The notes below the pieces were generated by a model. The model did no database searches and was not told the origin of the DNA. It worked only from the letters and a program-made list of their open reading frames with translations. Source: Pseudomonas hygromyciniae (GTDB taxonomy: Bacteria > Pseudomonadota > Gammaproteobacteria > Pseudomonadales > Pseudomonadaceae). From it: DNA of 64,000 nucleotides. Below, one piece after another: positions 1 to 8,894 of the stretch; within the stretch, counting starts at the first letter, position 1; the number at the start of each line of letters is the position of its first letter. A program made the position numbers and the translations under genes. The stretch covers positions 56,001 through 120,000 of the forward strand of contig NZ_CP070506.1 in the NCBI RefSeq assembly GCF_016925675.1, in the 5' to 3' direction.

Positions 1-132
1 TTGTTTATCCATGGCTGGATCTACAACATCGAGACCAGCGAGATCAAAGCCTACGATGCGGACCAGGCCACGTTCCTGCCGCTGAACGGTTGCGGACCGA
101 TCCCTTCGGCGACGCCCAAAGCGCGCTTCTAA
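1..132 (+). CDS. Beta-carbonic anhydrase, C-terminal fragment
   Basis: Only the last 43 codons are in the window; the start lies upstream. The frame reads from base 1 to a TAA at 130-132 and contains HGWIYNIETSEIKAYD followed by FLPL, the usual C-terminal beta-strand and tail of beta-class carbonic anhydrases, which interconvert CO2 and bicarbonate in the cytoplasm using zinc. The zinc-binding residues lie upstream and cannot be checked. The next gene, 85 bases on, is a SulP anion transporter; carbonic anhydrase next to SulP is a common pairing and suggests bicarbonate as the transported ion. The identification rests on the tail and the neighbour only. Confidence 0.75.
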   Translation: MFIHGWIYNIETSEIKAYDADQATFLPLNGCGPIPSATPKARF

Positions 133-217
133 AACAATCCCCTGCCGGGTAATGCGATGGCTGCCATGGATGCAGCCAGGCCTTGCCACGCCCGGCGAAT
201 GCCTCGGGAGAGTCATC

Positions 218-1753
218 ATGCGTGCAGCTCAATTAAAAACAGTGCTGCCACGGGAGCTGTTGGCTTCGGTGGTGGTGTTTCTGGTGGCCTTGCCCCTGTG
301 CATGGGGATCGCCATTGCCTCGGGCATGCCGCCGGCCAAGGGCCTGATCACCGGGATCATCGGTGGTCTGGTGGTGGGTTGGCTGGCCGGCTCGCCCCTG
401 CAAGTCAGCGGCCCGGCGGCCGGACTGGCGGTGTTGGTGTTCGAACTGGTGCGCCAGCACGGGATGCTGATGCTTGGGCCGATCCTGCTGTTGGCGGGCT
501 TTCTGCAACTGGTAGCAGGGCGCTTGCGCCTGGGCTGCTGGTTTCGGGTGACGGCACCGGCGGTGGTCTACGGCATGCTGGCGGGGATCGGGGTGCTGAT
601 TGTCCTGTCGCAGGTGCATGTGATGCTCGATGGAGCGCCCAAGCCGTCTGGGCTGGATAACCTTGCCGGCTTCCCCGCGGCAGTGGCCCAGGCCATTCCC
701 GGTCTCGGCTGGCAAGCCGGTCTGCTGGGGTTGTCGACGATTCTGGTGATGTGGATGTGGGATAAATTTCGTCCGCAAAAACTGCGCTTTGTACCGGGTG
801 CGTTGCTGGGTGTGGGCTTGGCGACGGCAGCCAGCCTGATGCTGGCCTTGCAGGTCAAGCGCGTGGAAGTGCCGGCAAACCTCGCCGATGCCATCGACTG
901 GCTCCGCCCCAGCGACCTGCTGAACCTGGCCGATCCCAACCTGTTGATCGCCGCCTTCGCCGTAGCTTTTATCGCCAGCGCCGAAACGTTGCTCTCGGCG
1001 GCGGCTGTGGATCGCATGCACAACGGCCAGCGCTCGGACTTCGATAAGGAATTGTCCGCCCAGGGTGTAGGCAACATGTTGTGTGGTCTGGTGGGCGCAT
1101 TGCCCATGACCGGTGTGATCGTGCGCAGTTCGGCCAACGTCCAGGCGGGTGCGACCACGCGCTTGTCGGCGATGTTCCATGGTCTCTGGCTGCTGGCCTT
1201 CGTGCTGCTGCTGTCGAGCGTGCTGCAAAGCATTCCGGTGGCGAGCCTGGCGGGTGTGCTGGTGTATACCGGGATCAAGTTGGTGGACCTCAAGGCTTTC
1301 CGTGGCCTGGCGCGCTATGGCCGGATGCCGATGTTCACCTACGCCGCCACGGCCCTGGCGATCATCTTTACCGACTTGCTGACCGGTGTACTGGTGGGCT
1401 TCGGCCTGACCCTGGTGAAACTGGCGTGGAAGGCTTCACGCTTGAAAGTCAGCCTGATCGACCTGCCCCAGGACGGTGAAATGGAGTTGCGGTTGATAGG
1501 CGCGGCGACCTTCCTCAAGGTGCCCGCATTGACCCAGGTACTGGCGACAGTGCCGGCGGGAACCACCGTGCATGTGCCGCTCAACAATTTGAGCTACGTG
1601 GACCATTCGTGTCTGGAGCTACTGGAGGAATGGGGTCGGGCCAATGCGGCCAAGGGCTCGAAGTTGGTGATCGAGGCGCGCGGGTTGAAGCGTCGGTTGG
1701 AAGGGCGGATACGCACCACGACCCGGATCGGCTCTGCCCCGTCAGTGGTCTGA
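218..1753 (+). CDS. SulP family anion transporter (probable bicarbonate/sulfate permease)
   Basis: 511 residues from an ATG at 218 preceded by GGGAG at 206-210; an in-frame upstream ATG at 152 has no ribosome site and its extension does not look like a SulP N-terminus. The first ~410 residues form about ten to twelve hydrophobic segments with the early SulP signature (PLCMGIAIASGMPPAKGLITG, then GSPLQVSGPAAGL). The last ~80 residues resemble a degenerate STAS domain (VPLNNLSYVDHSCLELLEEW). SulP proteins move sulfate, bicarbonate or related anions through the inner membrane. The carbonic anhydrase just upstream favours bicarbonate, but the substrate cannot be read from sequence. Confidence 0.85.
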   Translation: MRAAQLKTVLPRELLASVVVFLVALPLCMGIAIASGMPPAKGLITGIIGGLVVGWLAGSPLQVSGPAAGLAVLVFELVRQHGMLMLGPILLLAGFLQLVAGRLRLGCWFRVTAPAVVYGMLAGIGVLIVLSQVHVMLDGAPKPSGLDNLAGFPAAVAQAIPGLGWQAGLLGLSTILVMWMWDKFRPQKLRFVPGALLGVGLATAASLMLALQVKRVEVPANLADAIDWLRPSDLLNLADPNLLIAAFAVAFIASAETLLSAAAVDRMHNGQRSDFDKELSAQGVGNMLCGLVGALPMTGVIVRSSANVQAGATTRLSAMFHGLWLLAFVLLLSSVLQSIPVASLAGVLVYTGIKLVDLKAFRGLARYGRMPMFTYAATALAIIFTDLLTGVLVGFGLTLVKLAWKASRLKVSLIDLPQDGEMELRLIGAATFLKVPALTQVLATVPAGTTVHVPLNNLSYVDHSCLELLEEWGRANAAKGSKLVIEARGLKRRLEGRIRTTTRIGSAPSVV

Positions 1754-1783
1754 CGAAACCGAATAGAAAGTGGGAGGGGCTTG

Positions 1784-1883
1784 TGTAGGAGCGAGCTTGC
1801 TCGCGAAAAACTTACAGGCGCCGCATTCATTCAGTAAACACGCGTTATCGTTGACGTTTTTCGCGAGCAAGCTCGCTCCTACA
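1784..1883. repeat. REP doublet (REPIN), class A
   Basis: Inverted arms TGTAGGAGCGAGCTTGCTCG and its complement flank about 50 bases. The internal segment carries CGCGTTATCGTTGACG, shared with the copy at 47670. It lies between the convergent SulP gene and the 1894-2541 gene. Confidence 0.9.
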
Positions 1884-1893
1884 GAAGGCCAAT

Positions 1894-2541
1894 CTAGGCC
1901 GGCTGATCCAGCTCCAACTCCACACCCAGCTGGCGCGACAGGCATGGCCAGCGCTTCCACGCGGCTTCCGTCGCTGGGCTCTTGAGCTGCTCGCGATAGG
2001 CCTCGACGGACTCCAGGGCAAAGCTCTCCTCGTTGAGCATCTCATCCACCGCCAGGTGCACGGCTTCATCCAACTGATTGGCGAAATCTTCGCCGATCAA
2101 CTGGTGGGCAATCACATTGGCAACGGTGGTGTCCGCCGGAATCAACGGTTGGCCGAAGTGCTTGATATACAAATCGTTCACTTCTTCCACCAGCCGGTGG
2201 GCCAGGTAGGCCTCGTCCAGCAGGCCGTTCAGGCCTTCATGGGCGGCCAGGATGGCCGGTGGCTGGAGAAAGAAATGCTCGGCGATTTTCAGCACCGGCT
2301 TGATCTGGCTTTCAATTCCTGCTTCCCGGGCCACGTCGTTGGCGGCGTCCAGCAGGTCTGGAACCTGATCGATGTAGGCGGTGACGAAACGTGTCATCAC
2401 GGCATTACGATCACCCTCGGCCAGGGAAATGGCCGAGTGCAGGTGCGGTAACTGTGCGTCCAGCTGTTTAGCCAAATGGCCGGTGGACGCTTCGTGTTGA
2501 TGGGCACGGGAAATCTGCTCGCGCAATGCGGCGGTGTTCAT
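1894..2541 (-). CDS. Conserved hypothetical protein
   Basis: 215 residues from the ATG at 2541, preceded on the minus strand by GGAG seven bases away; a 13-codon upstream extension lacks a ribosome site. The protein is soluble, acidic and predicted mostly helical, with no signal peptide or membrane segment and no catalytic motif I recognise. The segment after residue 45 (RFVTAYIDQVPDLLDAANDV) looks like the start of a helical bundle. It sits divergent to the cytochrome oxidase operon, the same place as PA0104 in P. aeruginosa (recalled), so a link with the oxidase is possible but not shown. Confidence 0.8.
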   Translation of the reverse strand: MNTAALREQISRAHQHEASTGHLAKQLDAQLPHLHSAISLAEGDRNAVMTRFVTAYIDQVPDLLDAANDVAREAGIESQIKPVLKIAEHFFLQPPAILAAHEGLNGLLDEAYLAHRLVEEVNDLYIKHFGQPLIPADTTVANVIAHQLIGEDFANQLDEAVHLAVDEMLNEESFALESVEAYREQLKSPATEAAWKRWPCLSRQLGVELELDQPA

Positions 2542-2740
2542 GAAAGCTCCAGGAATACGGGCGTAGGAAAGGGATTGCATAAGGTAGCTCGTTTATACGA
2601 GCTCCTAAGACGCATTTGTCATAATTATTTCATGGTTATGCGCCGCTGTTATATCGAAATGCCATCGTTCGTCGGATAGGCCTCTAATCTCCTGGCCGGC
2701 CAGCGCCGTTCGTCTCTTTTTACTGATTTGCCCCCACACA

Positions 2741-2768
2741 TTGCGGGGTCGCAGTCGCTGTCTATACT
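2741..2768 (+). promoter_or_regulatory. Candidate RpoS-type promoter of the cox operon
   Basis: CTATACT at 2762-2768 matches the sigma-S extended -10 consensus exactly, and TTGCGG at 2741-2746 sits 16 bases upstream of TATACT. A start near 2775 would leave a leader of about 130 bases before coxB. The aa3/caa3 oxidase of P. aeruginosa is RpoS dependent and starvation induced (established); the site here is read from sequence only. The rest of the 2542-2907 gap holds no gene I can support. Confidence 0.55.
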
Positions 2769-2907
2769 CGGGTTTGTACGCAATTAGCTGATGACGCCCG
2801 ACTGCATTAGGCAGGCAAGGCTTGGCGGATGTAAGCAGTTTGGAAGCCGCCCCCTTGGCCGCAGGTGCAAACCGGCGGGATAACAAGAACGATAAGGGGA
2901 ACCCGCA

Positions 2908-4035
2908 ATGACGCGACATCCACATGTTTGGATGGGCTTACTCTTGTGGTCAGTATTCAACCAGGCGCAAGCCGCCTGGACAGTGAATATGGCACCAGGG
3001 GCCACCGAAGTCAGTCACGCTGTGTTCGACCTGCACATGACCATTTTCTGGATCTGTGTGGTGATCGGCATCATCGTGTTTGGCGCCATGTTCTGGTCGA
3101 TGATTGTGCATCGGCGCTCCACGGGCCAGGTGGCGGCCAAGTTCCACGAAAGTACGACGGTCGAGATTCTCTGGACCGTAGTACCCCTGCTGATCCTCGT
3201 CGCCATGGCCATTCCGGCGACCAAGACCCTGATCAACATCTACGACAGCAGTGAGTCGGATATCGATATCCAGGTCACTGGCTATCAGTGGAAGTGGCAC
3301 TACAAATACCTGGGCCAGGACGTCGAGTTCTTCAGCAACCTGGCCACCCCCGCCGAACAGATCCAGAACAAGGCCACCAAGGGCGAACACTACCTGCTGG
3401 AAGTCGATCAGCCGCTGGTGCTGCCGGTGGGCGCCAAGGTGCGCTTTTTGGTGACCGCCGCCGACGTGATCCACTCCTGGTGGGTACCGGCGTTTGCGGT
3501 CAAGCGCGATGCCATCCCCGGTTTCGTCAACGAGGCCTGGACCCGGGTCGAGAAGCCCGGCATCTACCGTGGCCAGTGCGCAGAACTGTGCGGCAAGGAC
3601 CACGGGTTCATGCCCATCGTGGTCGAGGTCAAGTCCAAGGCCGACTACGAAACCTGGCTCGGTGAGCGCAAGGAAGAAGCTGCCAAGCTCAAGGAGCTGA
3701 CCTCCAAAGAGTGGACACTTCAAGAGCTGGTGGCCCGTGGCGACAAGGTCTACCACACCACTTGCGTGGCCTGTCACCAGGCCGAAGGCCAGGGCCTGCC
3801 GCCGATGTTCCCGGCGCTCAAGGGCTCGAAAATCGCCACCGGCCCTGCGGCAGATCACCTGAGCATCGTTTACCACGGCAAGCCTGGTACGGCGATGGCG
3901 GCCTTCGGCAAGCAACTGTCGGAAGTCGATATTGCGGCGGTCGTGACCTACGAACGTAACGCCTGGGGCAACAACAAAGGCGACATGGTCACGCCTAAAG
4001 ACGTGCTGGCCATCAAACAGGCGGAAAGCAAATGA
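2908..4035 (+). CDS. coxB: Cytochrome c oxidase subunit II with fused cytochrome c (caa3 type)
   Basis: 375 residues; AAGGGGA precedes the ATG. A signal-like N-terminus (residues 1-22), two membrane helices (about 42-64 and 85-104) and a periplasmic cupredoxin domain follow. The CuA ligands are all present: H189, C224, E226, C228, H232 and M235. After a linker rich in E and K (about 250-270) comes a class I cytochrome c domain with CVACH at 286-290 and a likely distal Met in GTAMAAF. It accepts electrons from soluble cytochrome c through its own heme and CuA and passes them to subunit I. First gene of the cluster, 58 bases before coxA. Confidence 0.96.
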   Translation: MTRHPHVWMGLLLWSVFNQAQAAWTVNMAPGATEVSHAVFDLHMTIFWICVVIGIIVFGAMFWSMIVHRRSTGQVAAKFHESTTVEILWTVVPLLILVAMAIPATKTLINIYDSSESDIDIQVTGYQWKWHYKYLGQDVEFFSNLATPAEQIQNKATKGEHYLLEVDQPLVLPVGAKVRFLVTAADVIHSWWVPAFAVKRDAIPGFVNEAWTRVEKPGIYRGQCAELCGKDHGFMPIVVEVKSKADYETWLGERKEEAAKLKELTSKEWTLQELVARGDKVYHTTCVACHQAEGQGLPPMFPALKGSKIATGPAADHLSIVYHGKPGTAMAAFGKQLSEVDIAAVVTYERNAWGNNKGDMVTPKDVLAIKQAESK

Positions 4036-4093
4036 ACCTCTTCATTGCGTATGCCCTGAACCGCCCCGCCCATCCGCTTGCAGGAGAACGGCC

Positions 4094-5683
4094 ATGAGCA
4101 CTGTGATCGACGACCACGGTCATGCCGCTGACCACGCCCACGGACCCGCCAAGGGCCTGATGCGCTGGGTGCTGACGACCAACCACAAAGATATCGGGAC
4201 CATGTACCTGTGGTTCAGCTTCGCCATGTTCCTGCTCGGCGGCTCGTTCGCCATGGTGATTCGTGCCGAGCTGTTCCAGCCGGGGCTGCAAATCGTCGAG
4301 CCGGCGTTTTTCAACCAGATGACCACCATGCATGGCCTGATCATGGTGTTTGGCGCGGTGATGCCGGCATTTGTCGGCTTGGCCAACTGGATGATCCCAC
4401 TGATGATCGGCGCGCCGGACATGGCCCTGCCACGCATGAACAACTTCAGCTTCTGGCTGCTGCCGGCGGCGTTCCTGTTGCTGGTCTCGACCTTGTTCAC
4501 CCCGGGGGGCGGGCCGAACTTTGGCTGGACCTTCTACGCCCCGCTCTCCACCACCTACGCCCCGGAAAGCGTGACGTTCTTTATCTTCGCCATCCACCTG
4601 ATGGGGATCAGTTCGATCATGGGCGCGATCAACGTGGTCGCCACCATCCTCAACCTGCGTGCCCCGGGCATGACCCTGATGAAGATGCCGCTGTTCGTCT
4701 GGACCTGGCTGATCACCGCCTTCCTGCTGATCGCGGTAATGCCGGTCCTGGCCGGTTGCGTGACCATGATGCTGATGGATATCCACTTCGGCACCAGCTT
4801 CTTCAGCGCTGCCGGTGGCGGTGACCCGGTGTTGTTCCAGCATGTGTTCTGGTTCTTCGGCCATCCCGAGGTGTACATCATGATCCTGCCGGCCTTTGGT
4901 GCCGTCAGCTCGATCATCCCGACCTTCTCGCGCAAGCCGCTGTTCGGCTACACCTCGATGGTCTACGCCACGGCGAGCATCGCGTTCCTGTCGTTTATCG
5001 TGTGGGCGCACCACATGTTCGTGGTAGGCATTCCGTTGGTGGGCGAGTTGTTCTTCATGTACGCCACCCTGCTGATCGCCGTGCCCACCGGGGTCAAGGT
5101 GTTCAACTGGGTCAGCACCATGTGGCAAGGCTCGCTGACCTTCGAGACGCCGATGCTGTTTGCCGTGGCCTTTGTGATCCTGTTCACCATCGGCGGCTTT
5201 TCCGGGCTGATGCTGGCCATTGCCCCGGCGGATTTCCAGTACCACGACACCTACTTTGTGGTGGCGCATTTCCATTACGTGCTGGTGCCTGGGGCGATCT
5301 TCGGGATCTTCGCTTCGGCCTACTACTGGTTGCCGAAATGGACCGGCCATATGTACGACGAAACCCTGGGCAAGCTGCATTTCTGGCTGTCGTTCGTGGG
5401 GATGAACATGGCGTTCTTCCCGATGCACTTCGTGGGACTGGCCGGCATGCCGCGCCGGGTGCCGGACTACAACCTGCAGTTCGCCGACTTCAATATGGTG
5501 TCGTCGATTGGCGCCTTTATGTTCGGTGCCACGCAGATTTTCTTCCTGTTTATCGTGATCAAGTGCATCCGTGGCGGCAAGCCGGCGCCGGCCAAGCCGT
5601 GGGATGGTGCCGAAGGTCTGGAGTGGAGCATTCCTTCGCCAGCGCCGTACCACACCTTCACCACGCCGCCGGAGGTCAAATGA
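4094..5683 (+). CDS. coxA: Cytochrome c oxidase subunit I
   Basis: 529 residues with the twelve-helix heme-copper oxidase fold. Visible ligands: H80 and H393 for heme a, H391 for heme a3, H257, H305 and H306 for CuB; Y261 in GHPEVY is placed to form the His-Tyr cross-link, marking an A-family proton-pumping oxidase. It reduces O2 to water and pumps protons across the inner membrane. AGGAGAA precedes the ATG. A REPIN separates it from ctaG, which is unusual inside an apparent operon. Confidence 0.97.
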   Translation: MSTVIDDHGHAADHAHGPAKGLMRWVLTTNHKDIGTMYLWFSFAMFLLGGSFAMVIRAELFQPGLQIVEPAFFNQMTTMHGLIMVFGAVMPAFVGLANWMIPLMIGAPDMALPRMNNFSFWLLPAAFLLLVSTLFTPGGGPNFGWTFYAPLSTTYAPESVTFFIFAIHLMGISSIMGAINVVATILNLRAPGMTLMKMPLFVWTWLITAFLLIAVMPVLAGCVTMMLMDIHFGTSFFSAAGGGDPVLFQHVFWFFGHPEVYIMILPAFGAVSSIIPTFSRKPLFGYTSMVYATASIAFLSFIVWAHHMFVVGIPLVGELFFMYATLLIAVPTGVKVFNWVSTMWQGSLTFETPMLFAVAFVILFTIGGFSGLMLAIAPADFQYHDTYFVVAHFHYVLVPGAIFGIFASAYYWLPKWTGHMYDETLGKLHFWLSFVGMNMAFFPMHFVGLAGMPRRVPDYNLQFADFNMVSSIGAFMFGATQIFFLFIVIKCIRGGKPAPAKPWDGAEGLEWSIPSPAPYHTFTTPPEVK

Positions 5684-5691
5684 ACAGCGGG

Positions 5692-5795
5692 TCTGTAGGA
5701 GCGAGCTTGCTCGCGAAGGGCGTAAACGATAACGCGGGTTGCCTGAATAAACGCGGCGCGCTCTGGTTTTTCGCGAGCAAGCTCGCTCCTACAGA
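5692..5795. repeat. REP doublet (REPIN), class A, inside the cox cluster
   Basis: Arms TCTGTAGGAGCGAGCTTGCT and complement, with a central segment containing GTAAACGATAACGCG. This is the reverse complement of the segment in the copies at 1784 and 47670, so the element is inserted in the opposite orientation. It fills most of the 135-base gap between the coxA stop and the ctaG start. Confidence 0.9.
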
Positions 5796-5818
5796 ACCGT
5801 CAAGAGGGGGTGGGCGTC

Positions 5819-6370
5819 ATGGCTGATTCCGTGCCCCTCAACCGCCTGGTCACGCGCCTGTTGATCCTGGTGCTGGCGATGTTCGCCTTTGGCTTCGCCC
5901 TGGTGCCGATCTACGACGTGATGTGCAAGGCCTTCGGTATCAACGGCAAGACTGCCGGGCAGTACGAAGGCTCGCAGGTGGTGGACCCATCGCGCCAGGT
6001 GCGGGTGCAGTTTCTGTCGACCAATGCCATCGATATGGTCTGGGAATTTCACTCCAAGGCCGACGAAATCGTGGTCAACCCCGGCGCGGTCAACGAGATG
6101 GTGTTCGTGGCCTTCAACCCCAGCGACAAGCCGATGACGGCCCAGGCGATCCCGAGCATTTCCCCGGCCGAAGCGGCGATGTACTTCCACAAGACCGAGT
6201 GTTTTTGCTTCACCCAGCAAGTGCTGCAGCCGGGAGAGCGCATCGAGATGCCGGTGCGCTTCATTGTCGACCGCGACATGCCCAAGGATGTGAAGCATTT
6301 GACCCTGGCGTACACGCTGTTCGATATCACTGCGCGCCAACCGCCCGTGGCTGTCCATACCGGCGGCTAG
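5819..6370 (+). CDS. ctaG: Cytochrome c oxidase assembly protein CtaG/Cox11
   Basis: 183 residues from the ATG at 5819, preceded by GAGGGGG; a GTG at 5810 is a weaker alternative because it overlaps that ribosome site. One N-terminal membrane helix (about 12-31) anchors a periplasmic domain. The copper-binding CFCF motif is at residues 128-131. Cox11 proteins deliver copper to the CuB site of subunit I. It stands between coxA and coxC, as in other Pseudomonas. Confidence 0.94.
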   Translation: MADSVPLNRLVTRLLILVLAMFAFGFALVPIYDVMCKAFGINGKTAGQYEGSQVVDPSRQVRVQFLSTNAIDMVWEFHSKADEIVVNPGAVNEMVFVAFNPSDKPMTAQAIPSISPAEAAMYFHKTECFCFTQQVLQPGERIEMPVRFIVDRDMPKDVKHLTLAYTLFDITARQPPVAVHTGG

Positions 6371-6404
6371 GCGTGCCTGCGGGCTCGATTAGGAGAACGG
6401 ATAC

Positions 6405-7292
6405 ATGTCGACTCATGATACGTACTACGTACCAGCGCAAAGCAAATGGCCAATAATTGCCACGTTTGGGCTGTTGATCACCGTGTATGGCCTGGGTGTG
6501 TGGTTCAACGACCTCAAGGCGGCCCGCCCGGAATCCCACGGCCCGTTGATCTTTTTCGTCGGCAGCCTGCTGCTGGCCTACATGATGTTTGGCTGGTTTG
6601 GCGCGGTGATCAAGGAAAGCCGTGCCGGGTTGTACAGCGCGCAGATGGACCGCTCGTTTCGCTGGGGCATGACGTGGTTCATCTTTTCCGAGGTGATGTT
6701 TTTCATCGCGTTCTTTGGCGCGCTGTTCTATGTGCGGCATATGTCGGCGCCGTGGCTGGCCGGCGAAGGCTCCAAGGGCATTGCGCACATGCTGTGGCCG
6801 AATTTCGAATTCGCCTGGCCGCTGCTCAACAACCCTGACCCCAAGCTGTTCCCGGCGCCTGAGGGCACCATCAGCCCGTGGGGCCTGCCGTTGGTCAACA
6901 CCATCTTGCTGGTGAGCTCCAGCGTGACCATCACCATCGCCCACCACGCCCTGCGCAAGGGCCATCGCGGCGCGCTGAAAATCTGGCTGGCTATCACCGT
7001 GTTGCTGGGGTTGGCGTTTCTCGGCTTCCAGGCTGAGGAATATATCCACGCCTATAAAGAGCTGGGCCTGACGCTGGGCTCCGGGGTGTATGGCGCGACC
7101 TTCTTCATGTTGACCGGCTTTCACGGCGCCCACGTGACCATCGGCACGATCATTTTGTTCGTGATGCTGATGCGCATCCTCAAGGGGCACTTCAATGCCG
7201 AGCATCAGTTCGGTTTCGAAGCGGCCAGTTGGTACTGGCACTTCGTGGATGTGGTGTGGATCGGTTTGTTTTTCTTCGTTTACGTGCTGTAG
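6405..7292 (+). CDS. coxC: Cytochrome c oxidase subunit III
   Basis: 295 residues with seven predicted membrane helices and typical subunit III segments (FRWGMTWFIFSEVMFFIAFF, the FHGAHVTIGT stretch, and the C-terminal WYWHFVDVVWI). AGGAGAACGG precedes the ATG. Subunit III stabilises the oxidase core and binds lipid. It is the last structural subunit of the cluster; assembly genes follow after a small gene on the opposite strand. Confidence 0.96.
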   Translation: MSTHDTYYVPAQSKWPIIATFGLLITVYGLGVWFNDLKAARPESHGPLIFFVGSLLLAYMMFGWFGAVIKESRAGLYSAQMDRSFRWGMTWFIFSEVMFFIAFFGALFYVRHMSAPWLAGEGSKGIAHMLWPNFEFAWPLLNNPDPKLFPAPEGTISPWGLPLVNTILLVSSSVTITIAHHALRKGHRGALKIWLAITVLLGLAFLGFQAEEYIHAYKELGLTLGSGVYGATFFMLTGFHGAHVTIGTIILFVMLMRILKGHFNAEHQFGFEAASWYWHFVDVVWIGLFFFVYVL

Positions 7293-7296
7293 CGAC

Positions 7297-7500
7297 TTAC
7301 CAGGGGGCGTGGGAAACCAGTTGGCCGCTGAAGAATCCCCAGGTGATCAGCGCCAGGGTGATCACGGCCAGCACCACACGCACGGTCAAGGCTGTGACGA
7401 GGCGATTGGAGTGGCCCTCGTCCTTGACCAGAAAGAACAAGCCACTGAACAGGCTCACAACGGTAGCGATCAGCATCAGGGCAATAGCGGCTTTGAGCAT
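7297..7500 (-). CDS. Small twin-transmembrane protein (DUF2909-like)
   Basis: 67 residues from the ATG at 7500, preceded by GGAG on the minus strand. Two hydrophobic helices (about 2-23 and 39-60) are joined by a short charged loop containing DEGHSNR. The architecture and position fit the small DUF2909 proteins often found in gamma-proteobacterial cytochrome oxidase loci; the function is unknown. It is encoded against the direction of the cox genes and its stop lies 4 bases from the coxC stop, so the two are convergent. Confidence 0.8.
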   Translation of the reverse strand: MLKAAIALMLIATVVSLFSGLFFLVKDEGHSNRLVTALTVRVVLAVITLALITWGFFSGQLVSHAPW

Positions 7501-7584
7501 GGTCAGGCTCCAGGACTCTTTTTTTGAGGGGCGGGCAATGAGATTCAGTATAGCCAGCGCAGCACCCACCTTCGCGGTAACGCC

Positions 7585-8325
7585 ATGAAACGCTTTCGCC
7601 CCGGGATTGCGCCGACCCTGGTGGTGTTGGTGCTGCTACCGCTGATGGTGTTCCTGGGCTTTTGGCAATTGTCCCGTGGCCAGGAAAAACAGGCGCTGCT
7701 GCAGAGTTACGCCGAGCGCCGGGCGGCGCCGCCTATCAGTGTTGATCAGTTGGATGTGTTGGCTGATCCGGCTTTTCGCCGGGTGCAGTTGCGCGGGCAG
7801 TTCGATGCCGGGCACAGCGTGTTGCTGGATAACCGCATGCGTGACGGCAAGGCCGGCGTCGAGTTGCTGCAACCCTTTCATGACCAGGCCAGCGGCCAGT
7901 GGCTGTTGCTCAATCGCGGCTGGCTGGCGTGGCCGGATCGGCGAACGCCGCCGGCCTTCACCACGCCTGACCAGCCTTTGAATATCAATGCCTGGGTGTA
8001 TGTCGCGCCGGGCGAGACGTTCCAGCTGCATGCCGACCCGGCAGCCGCGCAATGGCCGCGTTTGCTGACGGCGCTGCATCCACAGGCACTGTGGGCCGAG
8101 TTGGACCGCAGCGGGTTTGCCTTTGAGCTGCGGGCCGAAGCCGGGCCTGCAACCTATGAAACCCAGTGGCCGGTAGTGGCCATGGGGCCGGAAAAACACC
8201 TGGGGTATGCCGTGCAGTGGTTCGCCATGGCGCTGGCGCTGCTGGGCCTTTACCTCTACCTCGGCTGGCACAACGCAAGGGAGAAGCACCATGGGAGCGG
8301 CCATGAATCCACTCAACATGTCTGA
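7585..8325 (+). CDS. SURF1 family oxidase assembly protein
   Basis: 246 residues with two membrane helices, one near the N-terminus (about 8-26, PTLVVLVLLPLMVFLGFWQL) and one near the C-terminus (HLGYAVQWFAMALALLGLYLYL), which is the SURF1 topology. The conserved GFWQLxRxxxK segment and the NRGW motif in the middle are present. SURF1 helps insert or stabilise heme a in subunit I. The ribosome site is weak. The end overlaps the start of the next gene. Confidence 0.9.
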   Translation: MKRFRPGIAPTLVVLVLLPLMVFLGFWQLSRGQEKQALLQSYAERRAAPPISVDQLDVLADPAFRRVQLRGQFDAGHSVLLDNRMRDGKAGVELLQPFHDQASGQWLLLNRGWLAWPDRRTPPAFTTPDQPLNINAWVYVAPGETFQLHADPAAAQWPRLLTALHPQALWAELDRSGFAFELRAEAGPATYETQWPVVAMGPEKHLGYAVQWFAMALALLGLYLYLGWHNAREKHHGSGHESTQHV

Positions 8326-8884
8326 TACGCCAGCGGCACCCGATCGGCGCAAGGGGCGCTGGCAACTGATCTTGATCCTGCTGATGGTGATCGGCCCGAT
8401 GGTGCTGGCGACCCTGATGTACAAGTTGCAGTTCTGGGTGCCGGACAACCGCAGTGATCATGGCGAGATGATCGGCAATGGCCAGACCCGCGCCGATATC
8501 GGCGTGCAGGCCGACGAGCAGCGCTGGCAATTGCTGGTGACCGCGCCCGCAGCCTGCGCCGCTGATTGCCAGCAATTGGTCTACCTCGCGCGCCAACTGC
8601 AGATCGGTCTGGGGCGTGATGCGTCCCGCGCCAGCCACGCCCTGGCCAGTGCGCAGCCGGTCAGCGCCGAGTATGAGGCCAAGCTCAAAGCCGAGTATCC
8701 GCAGTTGCAGCGTTTCCCCCTGGACCTGCCGACGTTCAAGCAAAACGCTGCCGCGCCCGGCGATGCACAGCTATGGATCGTCGACCCTCACGGCAACCTG
8801 GTGCTGCGCTATGAAGCGCAGGTCAAGGGTAAGGATCTGCTTAACGACCTGCGCCACCTGCTGAAACTGTCGAATATCGGATAA
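8291..8884 (+). CDS. Putative cytochrome oxidase assembly membrane protein
   Basis: 197 residues if it starts at the ATG at 8291 (GGGAG at 8279-8283); an ATG at 8303 with its own GGGAG gives 193 and is equally plausible. One membrane helix (about residues 25-45 of the longer form) is followed by a periplasmic domain with an AACAADC cysteine pair and a thioredoxin-like end (LWIVDPHGNLVLRY). It overlaps the surf1 end and precedes ctaA, so it belongs to the assembly operon. It resembles a divergent SCO/thioredoxin-like protein, but I cannot name a precise family. Confidence 0.8.
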   Translation: MGAAMNPLNMSDTPAAPDRRKGRWQLILILLMVIGPMVLATLMYKLQFWVPDNRSDHGEMIGNGQTRADIGVQADEQRWQLLVTAPAACAADCQQLVYLARQLQIGLGRDASRASHALASAQPVSAEYEAKLKAEYPQLQRFPLDLPTFKQNAAAPGDAQLWIVDPHGNLVLRYEAQVKGKDLLNDLRHLLKLSNIG

Positions 8885-8894
8885 GGGCATCGTC

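Noticed and set aside
1742..1985. Frames reading VGASLLAK ... FASKLAPT, also near 5700, 20500, 47700, 50250 and 53000
   Set aside because: Translations of REP arms, identical at every REPIN; not genes.
4013..5653. 546-codon antisense frame over coxA
   Set aside because: Low-complexity His/Gln/Asp/Arg translation typical of antisense GC-rich DNA.
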